From DASYXZ01 sp035934315 (GTDB taxonomy: Bacteria > Acidobacteriota > Terriglobia > UBA7540), in contig DASYXZ010000002.1 of NCBI GenBank assembly GCA_035934315.1, positions 1-5,478 of the forward strand: a stretch of DNA of 5,478 bases. The letters run 5' to 3'. Under the pieces are notes generated by a model. It searched no databases. It had not been told where the DNA came from and was given only the letters and a program-made list of their open reading frames with translations. Position numbers and translations under genes: made by a program. The first letter of the stretch is position 1. Every line of letters starts with the position of its first letter. Of the stretch, positions 1 through 5,478 are shown piece by piece.

Positions 1-1361
1 TTCAACATCAACTGCCGCCAGGCTTTGGGCAGGTGAAAATCCGCCATTGCCCGGGTGATACACTCAAGCAGCGCCATCGCCGAATACTCCGCGAACTTGT
101 AGCCCGTCCCTGTCTTGCCGTTAAAATTTTCTATTGTATCATCAAGCCCGCCGGTGGCGCGTACCACCGGCACCGTCCCGTATTTTAAACTGTATATCTG
201 ATTCAACCCGCAAGGTTCATACCGCGAGGGCATCAAAAACATGTCAGCGCCGGCTTCAATCTGGTGGGCGATCGTATTGTCGTAAGCGACCTTGACCAAA
301 AACTTGTCAGGATATCGTTCCGCCAGGGTGCGGAACAACGCCTCATACTGCGGCTCGCCAGTCCCCAGCGCCACAATGTAAAGGTCAAGGGCCATGAGTC
401 GCTCGGCAATTTCCGCGATCAGGTCGAACCCTTTTTGCGCCGCGAACCGGGAGACAATTCCGATAACCGGGCGACCCATCACTGGCTTCTTCACGCCCAT
501 CTTTTCCAGCAACGCCTTCTTGCAGATCTCCTTCCCTTTCAAATCTTCGGGCGTAAAGTTGGCGGGAATCAGTTTGTCCGTGGCCGGATTCCAGTCGTCG
601 TAATCCACGCCGTTCAAAATGCCCTGCAATCGGTCGGCGCGTTTCGCCAGCACACCCTCCAGGCCGTACCCAAACTCCTGCGTCTGGATCTCTTCCGCAT
701 ATTTCCGGCTGACCGTGCTGACGAAATCGGAAAAAACAATTCCGCCCTTCAGCAAATTGACTTTGCCGTAGAATTCGAGCGTCTCCATCGTAAATAATCC
801 GGCATTCAGCGAAATGGCGGACAGAATATGCGGAGAAAAAAGCCCCTGATACCCAATGTTGTGGATGGTGAAAAGGACGGGCGTGTTCTGAAAAAAAACG
901 TCGTCATGATACAAATTCCGAAGGTAGATGGGCACGAGAGCCGACTGCCAATCGTGGCAATGGATCACGTCTGGGGCCTTCACACTTCGCTTCATGAACT
1001 CCAGGCATGCCAGTGAGAACGCCGCAAATCGCGTGGCGTTGTCCGCATAGTCCCCGCCTTTTGACTGGTACAAGCCCTCGCGATCGAAAAATTCAGGGCA
1101 GTCCACCAGATAGGTGTGAACACCCGCGGCTACGCCCGCGTCCTGGATGGAAGCAAACCGGAAACCGGAAGAAAGCGGCAGGGTGATACTCTGGTACTGC
1201 GGCATCGCTTTGCCCGGCTTCGTCATGCGGTATCGCGGCAGTAGAACGTCCACTTCGTCCCCGCCAGTCGCCAGCGCTTTGGGCAGCGCCCCAACCACGT
1301 CGGCCAGTCCCCCCGTTTTTGAAAACGGGACCCCTTCCGATGCGACAAAGGTTATTTTCAT
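1..1361 (-). CDS. glgA: Glycogen synthase (ADP-glucose type, GT5), 3' end missing
   Basis: This enzyme transfers glucose from ADP-glucose to the non-reducing end of an alpha-1,4-glucan, the elongation step of cytoplasmic glycogen synthesis. Reading the minus strand from the ATG at 1361 gives 453 codons without a stop before the window edge. Bacterial GlgA is usually about 480 residues, so roughly 25-50 C-terminal residues are absent. The N-terminal ADP-glucose motif KTGGLADVVGALPKAL spans residues 15-30 (Lys15). An HCHDW motif is at 134-138 and an ILNGVD motif at 248-253. The C-terminal Rossmann domain has SRFAAQKGFDL (Arg305, Lys310) and the signature EPCGLNQ at 382-388, whose Glu382 matches the catalytic Glu of the family. 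TGGLDDT follows at 403-409. The start is supported by the standard MKITFVASE opening and a GGAGA ribosome binding site. It is divergent from rsmA. I am very sure of the family. Confidence 0.97.
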   Translation of the reverse strand, partial: MKITFVASEGVPFSKTGGLADVVGALPKALATGGDEVDVLLPRYRMTKPGKAMPQYQSITLPLSSGFRFASIQDAGVAAGVHTYLVDCPEFFDREGLYQSKGGDYADNATRFAAFSLACLEFMKRSVKAPDVIHCHDWQSALVPIYLRNLYHDDVFFQNTPVLFTIHNIGYQGLFSPHILSAISLNAGLFTMETLEFYGKVNLLKGGIVFSDFVSTVSRKYAEEIQTQEFGYGLEGVLAKRADRLQGILNGVDYDDWNPATDKLIPANFTPEDLKGKEICKKALLEKMGVKKPVMGRPVIGIVSRFAAQKGFDLIAEIAERLMALDLYIVALGTGEPQYEALFRTLAERYPDKFLVKVAYDNTIAHQIEAGADMFLMPSRYEPCGLNQIYSLKYGTVPVVRATGGLDDTIENFNGKTGTGYKFAEYSAMALLECITRAMADFHLPKAWRQLML

Positions 1362-1367
1362 ATTGCG

Positions 1368-1372
1368 TCTCC
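1368..1372 (-). promoter_or_regulatory. Ribosome binding site of glgA
   Basis: On the minus strand GGAGA lies about six to seven bases before the ATG at 1361. This is normal Shine-Dalgarno spacing and fixes the glgA start. Confidence 0.7.
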
Positions 1373-1403
1373 GCTATGAGCCGGGAAAGTCGATTAACCA
1401 GTT

Positions 1404-1432
1404 ACGTTAGAAGATGAAGTCGCCAAAGTCAA
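1404..1432 (-). promoter_or_regulatory. Candidate sigma70-type promoter of glgA
   Basis: On the minus strand TTGACT (1432-1427) is followed after exactly 17 bases by TAACGT (1409-1404). The -35 box matches five of six consensus bases. The -10 box keeps the key T, A and final T but only three of six overall. Transcription would start near 1397, giving a leader of about 35 bases that carries the ribosome binding site. The position is sensible for glgA, but the -10 is weak. Confidence 0.4.
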
Positions 1433-1447
1433 GGCCAAGCTCCGCCG

Positions 1448-1456
1448 TGCTATGAT
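1448..1456 (+). promoter_or_regulatory. Candidate extended -10 promoter of rsmA
   Basis: TGCTATGAT matches an extended -10 element (TGnTATnAT-like), with TATGAT at 1451-1456. No good -35 box lies upstream. AGTCAA at 1427-1432 has the right 18-base distance but a poor match, and it is also the complement of the proposed glgA -35 box. Transcription would begin near 1463. The first in-frame ATGs of the rsmA reading frame (1452 and 1455) would then lie inside the promoter, which favours the GTG at 1506 as translation start. Confidence 0.4.
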
Positions 1457-1505
1457 GCTCGGCAGGAATTGCGGGCGTGCGCCCCGCTGTTCCCAATGGT
1501 ACACT

Positions 1506-2303
1506 GTGCCTCATCCCCGCCGACAAAAATTAGGTCAGCATTTTCTTGCCGACTCCGGCTTTCGCCGCCGCATTGCCGATTCACTCAATGTGCGAACCGG
1601 CGATTTGGTGATTGAAATTGGAGCCGGCCGTGGCGCCATGACAGGCCTGTTGGCGGAGCGTGCAAGCCACGTTGTGGCCATTGAATTGGACCGGGGACTT
1701 GTCGAAAAGTTAAAAGAAATGTTCCGGGGCGATCCGCGTATTGAAATCCTGAAGGCAGATATCCTATCCACCGACTTCGCGGCCCTCTGCCGTCGTTATG
1801 AGACGGAAAAATGTTTTGTTTTCGGCAATCTTCCTTATTACATCACGTCGCCTATTCTTGACCACCTGGGAAACTTTCGAGATGCAATCCGGGACATGGC
1901 CTTGCTTGTCCAGCGGGAGGTCGCGGACCGGCTGATAGCCGCGCCGGGCTCGAGCGACTACGGATACCTTTCGGTTTTCGTGCAGCTTTTCTCCCAGCCC
2001 CGCTTCTTGTTTGCTGTTCCTCCCGGAGCTTTCTCGCCGCCGCCTAAGGTCCACTCCGCGCTGGTCGGGTTTCAGATTCATCCAAGGCTTCCGAAATTAT
2101 CCGCAAAAGAGCAGGGAAAATTTTTGACTTTCGTTAAGCGCTGCTTCGCGCAGAAAAGAAAAAATATCCTCAACAACCTTTCGGGAATGGCCCCGCGCGC
2201 GCGGCTTGAACTGACGCTGGACCAGGTCGAATTGCCCGCCACCGTTCGCGCCGAACAAATGAGCATCGAGCAATTTGCTGAATTGTTTGCGCGGCTCGCC
2301 TAG
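1506..2303 (+). CDS. rsmA: 16S rRNA (adenine1518-N6/adenine1519-N6)-dimethyltransferase RsmA/KsgA
   Basis: RsmA uses S-adenosylmethionine to dimethylate two adjacent adenines in helix 45 of 16S rRNA, a late step in small-subunit maturation. From the GTG at 1506 the product is 265 residues, a normal family length. QKLGQHFL at 7-14 is the conserved opening. Motif I is EIGAGRGAMT at 37-46 (SAM binding), the acidic AIELD is at 58-62 and KADIL at 83-87. The catalytic NLPYYITSPI is at 108-117, PPGAFSPPPKVHS at 172-184 and CFAQKRKNILNN at 213-224. The frame stays open to an ATG at 1452, but those 18 extra residues look unlike the family and overlap a promoter-like box. No convincing Shine-Dalgarno precedes either start, so the exact start is less certain than the function. 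It lies 84 bp upstream of rnj in the same direction. Confidence 0.96.
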   Translation: MPHPRRQKLGQHFLADSGFRRRIADSLNVRTGDLVIEIGAGRGAMTGLLAERASHVVAIELDRGLVEKLKEMFRGDPRIEILKADILSTDFAALCRRYETEKCFVFGNLPYYITSPILDHLGNFRDAIRDMALLVQREVADRLIAAPGSSDYGYLSVFVQLFSQPRFLFAVPPGAFSPPPKVHSALVGFQIHPRLPKLSAKEQGKFLTFVKRCFAQKRKNILNNLSGMAPRARLELTLDQVELPATVRAEQMSIEQFAELFARLA

Positions 2304-2335
2304 TGTTTTGCCCTATCCAAATATATTCCGCCGCT

Positions 2336-2381
2336 CTGCCGCTCACTCTTTGCCCATCTCATTTGCTGCAAACTGCCGCTC
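2336..2381. repeat. Nine-base direct repeat in the rsmA-rnj gap
   Basis: CTGCCGCTC occurs at 2336-2344 and again at 2373-2381, 37 bases apart start to start, within the 84 bp gap between rsmA and rnj. The second copy ends just upstream of the proposed rnj -10 box. No hairpin terminator is visible in this gap. The repeat could be a regulator site or chance. Confidence 0.25.
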
Positions 2382-2387
2382 GCAAAG

Positions 2388-4097
2388 ATGTGTTACGATG
2401 TAATGTTTTTAAGGAGGCGCGCCATCTCTACAAACCCCGATAAATTACGAGCCATCCCGCTCGGAGGACTGGGCGAGTTCGGCATGAACATGATGGCTTT
2501 TGAGTTTGGCGATCACCTAGTGGTGGTTGACTGCGGCATAACGTTTCCTGACGCCGAATTACTCGGAGTAGACATCATCATTCCAGATATCACCTACCTG
2601 CGCGAGAACCGGGAGCGGATTCGAGCCATCCTGCTGACTCACGGCCATGAAGATCACATTGGCGCGCTGCCTTACGTGCTGGACGAAATTGATGCGCCGG
2701 TTTATGGCACGCCGTTCACACTGGCGCTGGTGCGCGCCAAGCTCGTGGAACACGGACTGGCGGACCAAATCGAATTGCGCGAGATGCACCCGGGCAAGCC
2801 CTTTGATGTAGGTCCGTTTCATGTGGAGTTCATCCACCTCACCCACAGCATTATTGAGTCGGGCGCGCTGGCGCTGACCACGCCACTCGGCACCGTCATC
2901 CATACCGGCGATTTTAAATTTGATCCCACTCCCACGGACCAGCACGTGAGCGATCTGCACACTCTCGCCGACTACGGGCGCAAAGGTGTCTTGGCGCTGT
3001 TCTGCGATTCAACCAACGTGGAGCGCCCGGGCATGACGCCCTCCGAGCGCGCGGTGCGCGAGCGGTTCGCGGAGATCATGGCGGAGGCCAGGGGCCGCGT
3101 GCTGATTTCCTGCTTTTCGACCTCCATGCATCGCCTGCAACTGGTTACCGATCTCGCGCACGAACATCAGCGCCGACTCTGCTTTATCGGGCGCAGCATG
3201 CACCAGAACGCAGAAATCGCCCAGCAGATGGGCCGGCTGCGCGTGCCCGACGGCCTGCTGATCCCGCCGCAAGACCTGCGCAAATTGCCCAGGAATGAGG
3301 TTGCCATAGTTCTTACCGGCTGCCAGGGCCAGCCGATGGCGGCACTCTCGCGCGTCGCTGTAAAGAGCCATCGCTTTGTTACGGTGGAACCGGGCGACGA
3401 TGTTGTGATTTCTGCGCGCATTATCCCCGGCAATGAAAAATCGATTTTTCGCATGATGGACCACCTCTACCGGCGCGGCGCCCACGTCCATTATCAGGAC
3501 GGCAGCCAGCCGCCCGTTCACGTTTCCGGCCATGCCAGCGTGGAGGAATTGAAGTTGATGTTGAACCTGGTTCGGCCAAAATACTTTATTCCCATTCACG
3601 GCGAGTATCGCCAGCTCTTCCGCCACGTCGAGACGGCCAGGCAATTGGCCGCAGTCACCGGGGAAATCTTCCTGATGGAAAGCGGCGACGTGCTGGAATT
3701 CGATGCCAAGGGAGCTCGCCGCACCGGCCGCGTGAAGGTGGGGCGCGTGTGCATTGACGTGGGAACGTTTGACGAGGTGGGTGACGTGATCCTGAAAGAA
3801 CGCCGGCACATTTCCGAGGACGGAATCGTCATCCTGATCCTCGCCATCAACGAGCATACTGGAAAACTCGAGGCAGACCCCCAAATCGTCTCGCGCGGTT
3901 TTGTGGCGCTTGATGAGGCGAAGGACCTGATGGAGAGCGCTCGCGATGTAATTTTGAAAACACTGGAAAAATCGAACATTGAAGAGGCGGGCGACTGGGG
4001 CGTGATCAAGGATAAAATGCGCTCCGCCCTCCGCAAGCACTTCAACGAAGAAACCGGAAAGCGGCCCATGATTTTGCCCGTGATATTGGAAGTTTAG
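2388..4097 (+). CDS. rnj: Ribonuclease J (metallo-beta-lactamase / beta-CASP)
   Basis: RNase J is a zinc-dependent endonuclease and 5'-3' exonuclease that matures rRNA and degrades mRNA in the cytoplasm. Counting from the ATG at 2388 the frame has 569 codons. After PLGGLGEFGMNMM (24-36) come the metal site HGHEDH (85-90), His153 in LTHS and Asp175 in HTGDFKFD. Then come CDSTN (206-210, beta-CASP motif A), GCQGQPMAALSR (311-322), SGHAS with His382 (motif B) and IPIHGEY with His404 (motif C). The C-terminal domain runs from about 450 to 569. All catalytic residues seem present. The real start is unclear: ATGs at 2388 and 2403 precede the AAGGAGG site, while the ATC at 2424 is ideally placed after it. 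Starting at 2424 gives 557 residues opening (M)STNPDKL and places the metal ligands at nearly the numbering I recall for Bacillus subtilis RNase J1. It lies 84 bp after rsmA and 46 bp before the VWA gene. Confidence 0.96.
   Translation: MCYDVMFLRRRAISTNPDKLRAIPLGGLGEFGMNMMAFEFGDHLVVVDCGITFPDAELLGVDIIIPDITYLRENRERIRAILLTHGHEDHIGALPYVLDEIDAPVYGTPFTLALVRAKLVEHGLADQIELREMHPGKPFDVGPFHVEFIHLTHSIIESGALALTTPLGTVIHTGDFKFDPTPTDQHVSDLHTLADYGRKGVLALFCDSTNVERPGMTPSERAVRERFAEIMAEARGRVLISCFSTSMHRLQLVTDLAHEHQRRLCFIGRSMHQNAEIAQQMGRLRVPDGLLIPPQDLRKLPRNEVAIVLTGCQGQPMAALSRVAVKSHRFVTVEPGDDVVISARIIPGNEKSIFRMMDHLYRRGAHVHYQDGSQPPVHVSGHASVEELKLMLNLVRPKYFIPIHGEYRQLFRHVETARQLAAVTGEIFLMESGDVLEFDAKGARRTGRVKVGRVCIDVGTFDEVGDVILKERRHISEDGIVILILAINEHTGKLEADPQIVSRGFVALDEAKDLMESARDVILKTLEKSNIEEAGDWGVIKDKMRSALRKHFNEETGKRPMILPVILEV
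2391..2399 (+). promoter_or_regulatory. Candidate extended -10 promoter of rnj
   Basis: TGTTACGAT contains TG, one spacer base and TACGAT (2394-2399), an extended -10 form. No recognisable -35 box sits 16-18 bases upstream. A start of transcription near 2406 would give a leader of only about 18 bases, beginning just before the AAGGAGG ribosome binding site. The element overlaps the ATG at 2388 by position of its transcript and would exclude that ATG, and probably the one at 2403, from the message. Confidence 0.35.
2411..2417 (+). promoter_or_regulatory. Strong Shine-Dalgarno preceding an in-frame ATC
   Basis: AAGGAGG is fully complementary to the usual 16S rRNA 3' end. Six bases (CGCGCC) separate it from the in-frame codon ATC at 2424-2426. 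No ATG, GTG or TTG lies at usable distance downstream. The last two G bases of the site plus the spacer form the palindrome GGCGCGCC (2416-2423). The site strongly suggests that translation of rnj begins at 2424. Confidence 0.65.
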
Positions 4098-4098
4098 C

Positions 4099-4119
4099 GA
4101 TTTTAGATTTTTGATTTGA
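4099..4119. repeat. Three imperfect GATTTTN heptamers in the rnj-VWA gap
   Basis: GATTTTA (4099-4105), GATTTTT (4106-4112) and GATTTGA (4113-4119) lie head to tail directly after the rnj stop codon. The run is markedly AT-rich compared with the flanking genes. It shows no dyad symmetry, so it is not a standard intrinsic terminator. Its role is unknown; it may simply be spacer DNA. Confidence 0.4.
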
Positions 4120-4143
4120 AGAGTGTTTAGCAGACAGATTCCA

Positions 4144-5178
4144 ATGGACGACTCTGGCGATCGCAAGAGATCTGTTGCGATAAATCGGCTCAAAGTCAAA
4201 GCCCAATATATCGTGGTAGCGATTGTTGTGCTTGTCAGTGGGGCCATAAACGTCTGCGCGCAGGAAGATCCATGCCTCAACCGCACCATCGCAGCAAGTG
4301 TCACCACCGAGACCGGACAACCTGTCAAAGGTCTGGTCGCTGCAAACTTTCGGGCGAAGTTTCGCGGCAAGTCGGTCGATATCGTTTCGGCAGACGATGA
4401 GGCAGGCTCCAGACGCATCGTGATTGTGCTCGATGCGAGCGGAAGCATGAGCGAGAGATGGCCGATCGAAATTAGTGTCGCGAAGGGACTGCTTACTGCC
4501 TTGCCCGCAGAGAATACTTTTGCTCTACTGACGTTCGCGAAGCAAGTTGAAGACCGGGTTGATTTTACTCAAGGACGAGAAGCAGTGTCGGATGACCTGG
4601 TTAGATTGAAAGCAAAGGACTGGACACTTCCCAAAGGGCATCTCCGTAAGACAGCTCTTCTGGATACTTTGGTCGCGGCGTTGGATTTGCTCCGGCCTTC
4701 GCGAGTCGGCGACGCAATATACCTCATCAGTGACGGTGACGACAACGCTAGCCTAACTAGTTTCTCTGATGTGAAGACCCTGTTTCTCGCGTCCGGGGTG
4801 CGATTATTCAGCCTTATAACAGTTGATGAAAGGGTGGCCCGCGGCGTGCAACTGGAAGGAGAGATGGGATTCCCTGCGCTTGAAGACCTAGTTAAAGCCA
4901 CGGGCGGTGACTCAATCGAATTTACACCCGGTTTGCCCGCAGCCTCCGTCAACTTTCATCCCAGACCTTTGCCTATCACCGACGAAGACCGTGAGATCAT
5001 GTCCTTAGCGGCACATGTTTTTGCACGCGAGATTTTTGAGTTCTATAAGCTCCAGATCAAATTGCCCGAAACGCCTGACAAAAGGGGTAACTGGAAGCTC
5101 GATGTTGTGGACCCTTTAAGTAAAAAGAACCCGCGTCTGCGCGTCGTCTATCCGCACAAGTTGGCAACGTGCCCATGA
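4144..5178 (+). CDS. Secreted VWA-domain protein, acidobacterial VWFA-related type
   Basis: The 344-residue product from the ATG at 4144 opens with a basic stretch (RLKVK, 15-19). A hydrophobic core follows at about 22-35, with a likely signal peptidase I site at VCA|QE (37-39), so the mature protein should be outside the cytoplasm. A VWA domain begins with RRIVIVLDASGSM. Its metal-ion-dependent adhesion site has DASGS at 97-101, a candidate Thr170 (RKTALLD) and Asp197 in ISDGDD. The region before the VWA domain (about 47-80) resembles a short beta-rich N-terminal module. The tail from about 290 (FEFYKLQIKLPE through NWKLDVVD to LRVVYP) resembles the C-terminal strand region of VWFA-related proteins common in Acidobacteriota. 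Its specific job and ligand are unknown. A GTG at 4123 would add seven residues; neither start has a clear ribosome binding site. No MoxR ATPase or other VWA gene is adjacent, so an operon role cannot be inferred. Confidence 0.88.
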   Translation: MDDSGDRKRSVAINRLKVKAQYIVVAIVVLVSGAINVCAQEDPCLNRTIAASVTTETGQPVKGLVAANFRAKFRGKSVDIVSADDEAGSRRIVIVLDASGSMSERWPIEISVAKGLLTALPAENTFALLTFAKQVEDRVDFTQGREAVSDDLVRLKAKDWTLPKGHLRKTALLDTLVAALDLLRPSRVGDAIYLISDGDDNASLTSFSDVKTLFLASGVRLFSLITVDERVARGVQLEGEMGFPALEDLVKATGGDSIEFTPGLPAASVNFHPRPLPITDEDREIMSLAAHVFAREIFEFYKLQIKLPETPDKRGNWKLDVVDPLSKKNPRLRVVYPHKLATCP

Positions 5179-5285
5179 TGGGATACGCGGAGATCAACGC
5201 TACTTGCGACTTGCTTCGAGCCTTCCGCAAAAGATTGCCGAGAGGTGACTGCGATGGAGCGAAAAACCCTGCGCGCGATGAGTGA
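5179..5285. other. Intergenic spacer after the VWA gene
   Basis: No terminator hairpin or RNA gene is apparent here. The one item of note is a 12-codon mini-frame (5254-5289, ATG GAG ... TGA) encoding MERKTLRAMSD. It is preceded by GAGGT at 5242-5246 at good Shine-Dalgarno distance. It is in frame with the VWA gene beyond that gene's TGA, so it may be chance or a decayed end of something. I do not call it a gene. Confidence 0.3.
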
Positions 5286-5315
5286 TTGACAAACCACCGC
5301 CCATGTATCTACAAT
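5286..5315 (+). promoter_or_regulatory. Sigma70-type promoter of the MazE-type antitoxin gene
   Basis: A perfect TTGACA -35 box (5286-5291) is followed after 18 bases by TACAAT (5310-5315), which matches five of six -10 consensus bases. Transcription would start near 5322, about 35 bases before the ATG at 5358. This is the best promoter in the window. It overlaps inverted repeats typical of autoregulated toxin-antitoxin operons. Confidence 0.75.
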
Positions 5316-5327
5316 GTGGATACATTG
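5303..5327. promoter_or_regulatory. Candidate operator: overlapping inverted repeats across the -10 box
   Basis: ATGTATC (5303-5309) is mirrored by GATACAT (5319-5325) with a nine-base centre. A second dyad, CAATGT (5312-5317) and ACATTG (5322-5327), overlaps it with a four-base centre. Both cover the -10 box and the likely transcription start. MazE/AbrB-fold antitoxins commonly repress their own promoters through such palindromes, so this is a plausible operator. Binding by this antitoxin is inferred. Confidence 0.6.
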
Positions 5328-5345
5328 AAAACGTACAAAGAAAAT

Positions 5346-5350
5346 GGAGG
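5346..5350 (+). promoter_or_regulatory. Ribosome binding site of the MazE-type antitoxin gene
   Basis: GGAGG lies seven bases before the ATG at 5358, ideal spacing, and fixes the start of the partial gene. Confidence 0.85.
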
Positions 5351-5357
5351 CAAGACA

Positions 5358-5478
5358 ATGCGAGCCGCACTCTCCAAGTGGGGAAATAGTTTGGCCGTCC
5401 GCATCCCAAAGTCGCTTGCGGACTCCGCCCAACTGCGCGAAGGCGAGCCCGTCGAAATCAAGTCCCTACGCAGCGGGG
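5358..5478 (+). CDS. mazE: MazE/AbrB-family antitoxin, N-terminal part only
   Basis: Forty codons are visible before the window ends. The protein opens MRAALSKWGNSLAVRIPKSL, the hallmark of the swapped-hairpin (SpoVT/AbrB-like) DNA-binding domain of MazE antitoxins. The strand-turn pair WGNSLAVRIPK covers residues 8-18 and LREGEPVEI covers 26-34. In the family this domain dimerises, binds the operator upstream of its own operon, and carries a C-terminal tail that neutralises a toxin, usually a MazF-type endoribonuclease or a PIN-domain nuclease. Neither the tail nor a toxin gene is inside the window, so the partner is unknown. Some stand-alone AbrB-like regulators share this domain. The strong promoter, dyads and ribosome binding site just upstream support an autoregulated toxin-antitoxin unit. 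The gene is cut at its 3' end by the window, not visibly broken. Confidence 0.88.
   Translation, partial: MRAALSKWGNSLAVRIPKSLADSAQLREGEPVEIKSLRSG

Noticed and set aside
264..1016. Plus-strand open frames within 264-797 and 828-1016
   Set aside because: They lie antisense to glgA, whose motifs on the minus strand are unmistakable, and their translations resemble no protein family.
1471..1487. Small hairpin GCGGG-N7-CCCGC in the rsmA leader
   Set aside because: It has only five base pairs and no following T-run. It may affect rsmA translation but is within what GC-rich DNA gives by chance.
4240..4265. Possible lipoprotein lipobox around INVC of the VWA protein
   Set aside because: The residue before the cysteine is Val rather than Gly, Ala or Ser; VCA|QE fits signal peptidase I better.
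3009..4448. Long minus-strand open frame of 479 codons opposite rnj and the VWA gene
   Set aside because: It is antisense to two genes with clear family motifs, shows no recognisable domain, and arises from the GC-biased codon pattern of rnj on the opposite strand.
5254..5289. Mini-frame MERKTLRAMSD with a Shine-Dalgarno-like GAGGT upstream
   Set aside because: Eleven residues is too short to judge. It overlaps the -35 box of the antitoxin promoter and shows no leader-peptide signature such as repeated codons with an attenuator hairpin.
5148..5432. Minus-strand open frames opposite the antitoxin start region
   Set aside because: They are shadows of the plus-strand promoter and MazE-type gene; the latter has a strong ribosome binding site and a diagnostic N-terminal motif.
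1..5478. CRISPR array, tRNA, rRNA, insertion sequence or phage attachment site
   Set aside because: No regularly spaced repeats, tRNA-like cloverleaf, transposase frame or terminal inverted repeats were seen on either strand.

Overview
The window is an ordinary chromosomal stretch from a bacterium of moderately high GC content, most likely a member of the Acidobacteriota. Three things point there: a secreted von Willebrand A (VWA) protein whose layout resembles the VWFA-related family that is abundant in that phylum, an RNase J of the 'GGLGEFGMNMM' type, and a GlgA with an 'EPCGLNQ' signature. This assignment rests on recalled family patterns; no search was run.

Layout from left to right. 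Positions 1-1361 (minus strand) hold glgA, glycogen synthase, which lacks only its last few dozen residues because the window starts inside it. A gap of about 145 bp (1362-1505) separates it from the divergent rsmA and appears to carry back-to-back promoters. Positions 1506-2303 (plus) hold rsmA (ksgA), the 16S rRNA adenine dimethyltransferase. Positions 2388-4097 (plus) hold rnj, ribonuclease J, after an 84 bp gap. Positions 4144-5178 (plus) hold a secreted VWA-domain protein. A 179 bp spacer then contains a clear sigma70-type promoter overlapped by inverted repeats. This leads into a MazE/AbrB-type antitoxin gene that starts at 5358 and is cut by the window end. No gene-free stretch exceeds 300 bases.

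rsmA and rnj are both RNA-metabolism housekeeping genes (ribosome maturation; RNA decay and processing). They are co-oriented and may be partly co-transcribed, although each also has its own promoter-like element. glgA serves carbon storage and is transcribed away from them. The VWA gene follows rnj by 46 bp with no recognisable ribosome binding site or terminator between them. The antitoxin unit is separate and has its own regulatory region.

I see no novel multi-gene system. The most notable observation is the rnj start. A perfect AAGGAGG Shine-Dalgarno sits six bases before an in-frame ATC, exactly where family alignment would place the initiator. The two upstream in-frame ATGs overlap or lie just beside a promoter-like extended -10 box. 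This suggests either a non-canonical AUC start or a one-base change or error at the start codon. The mazE-type operator/promoter is the second most useful regulatory signal.
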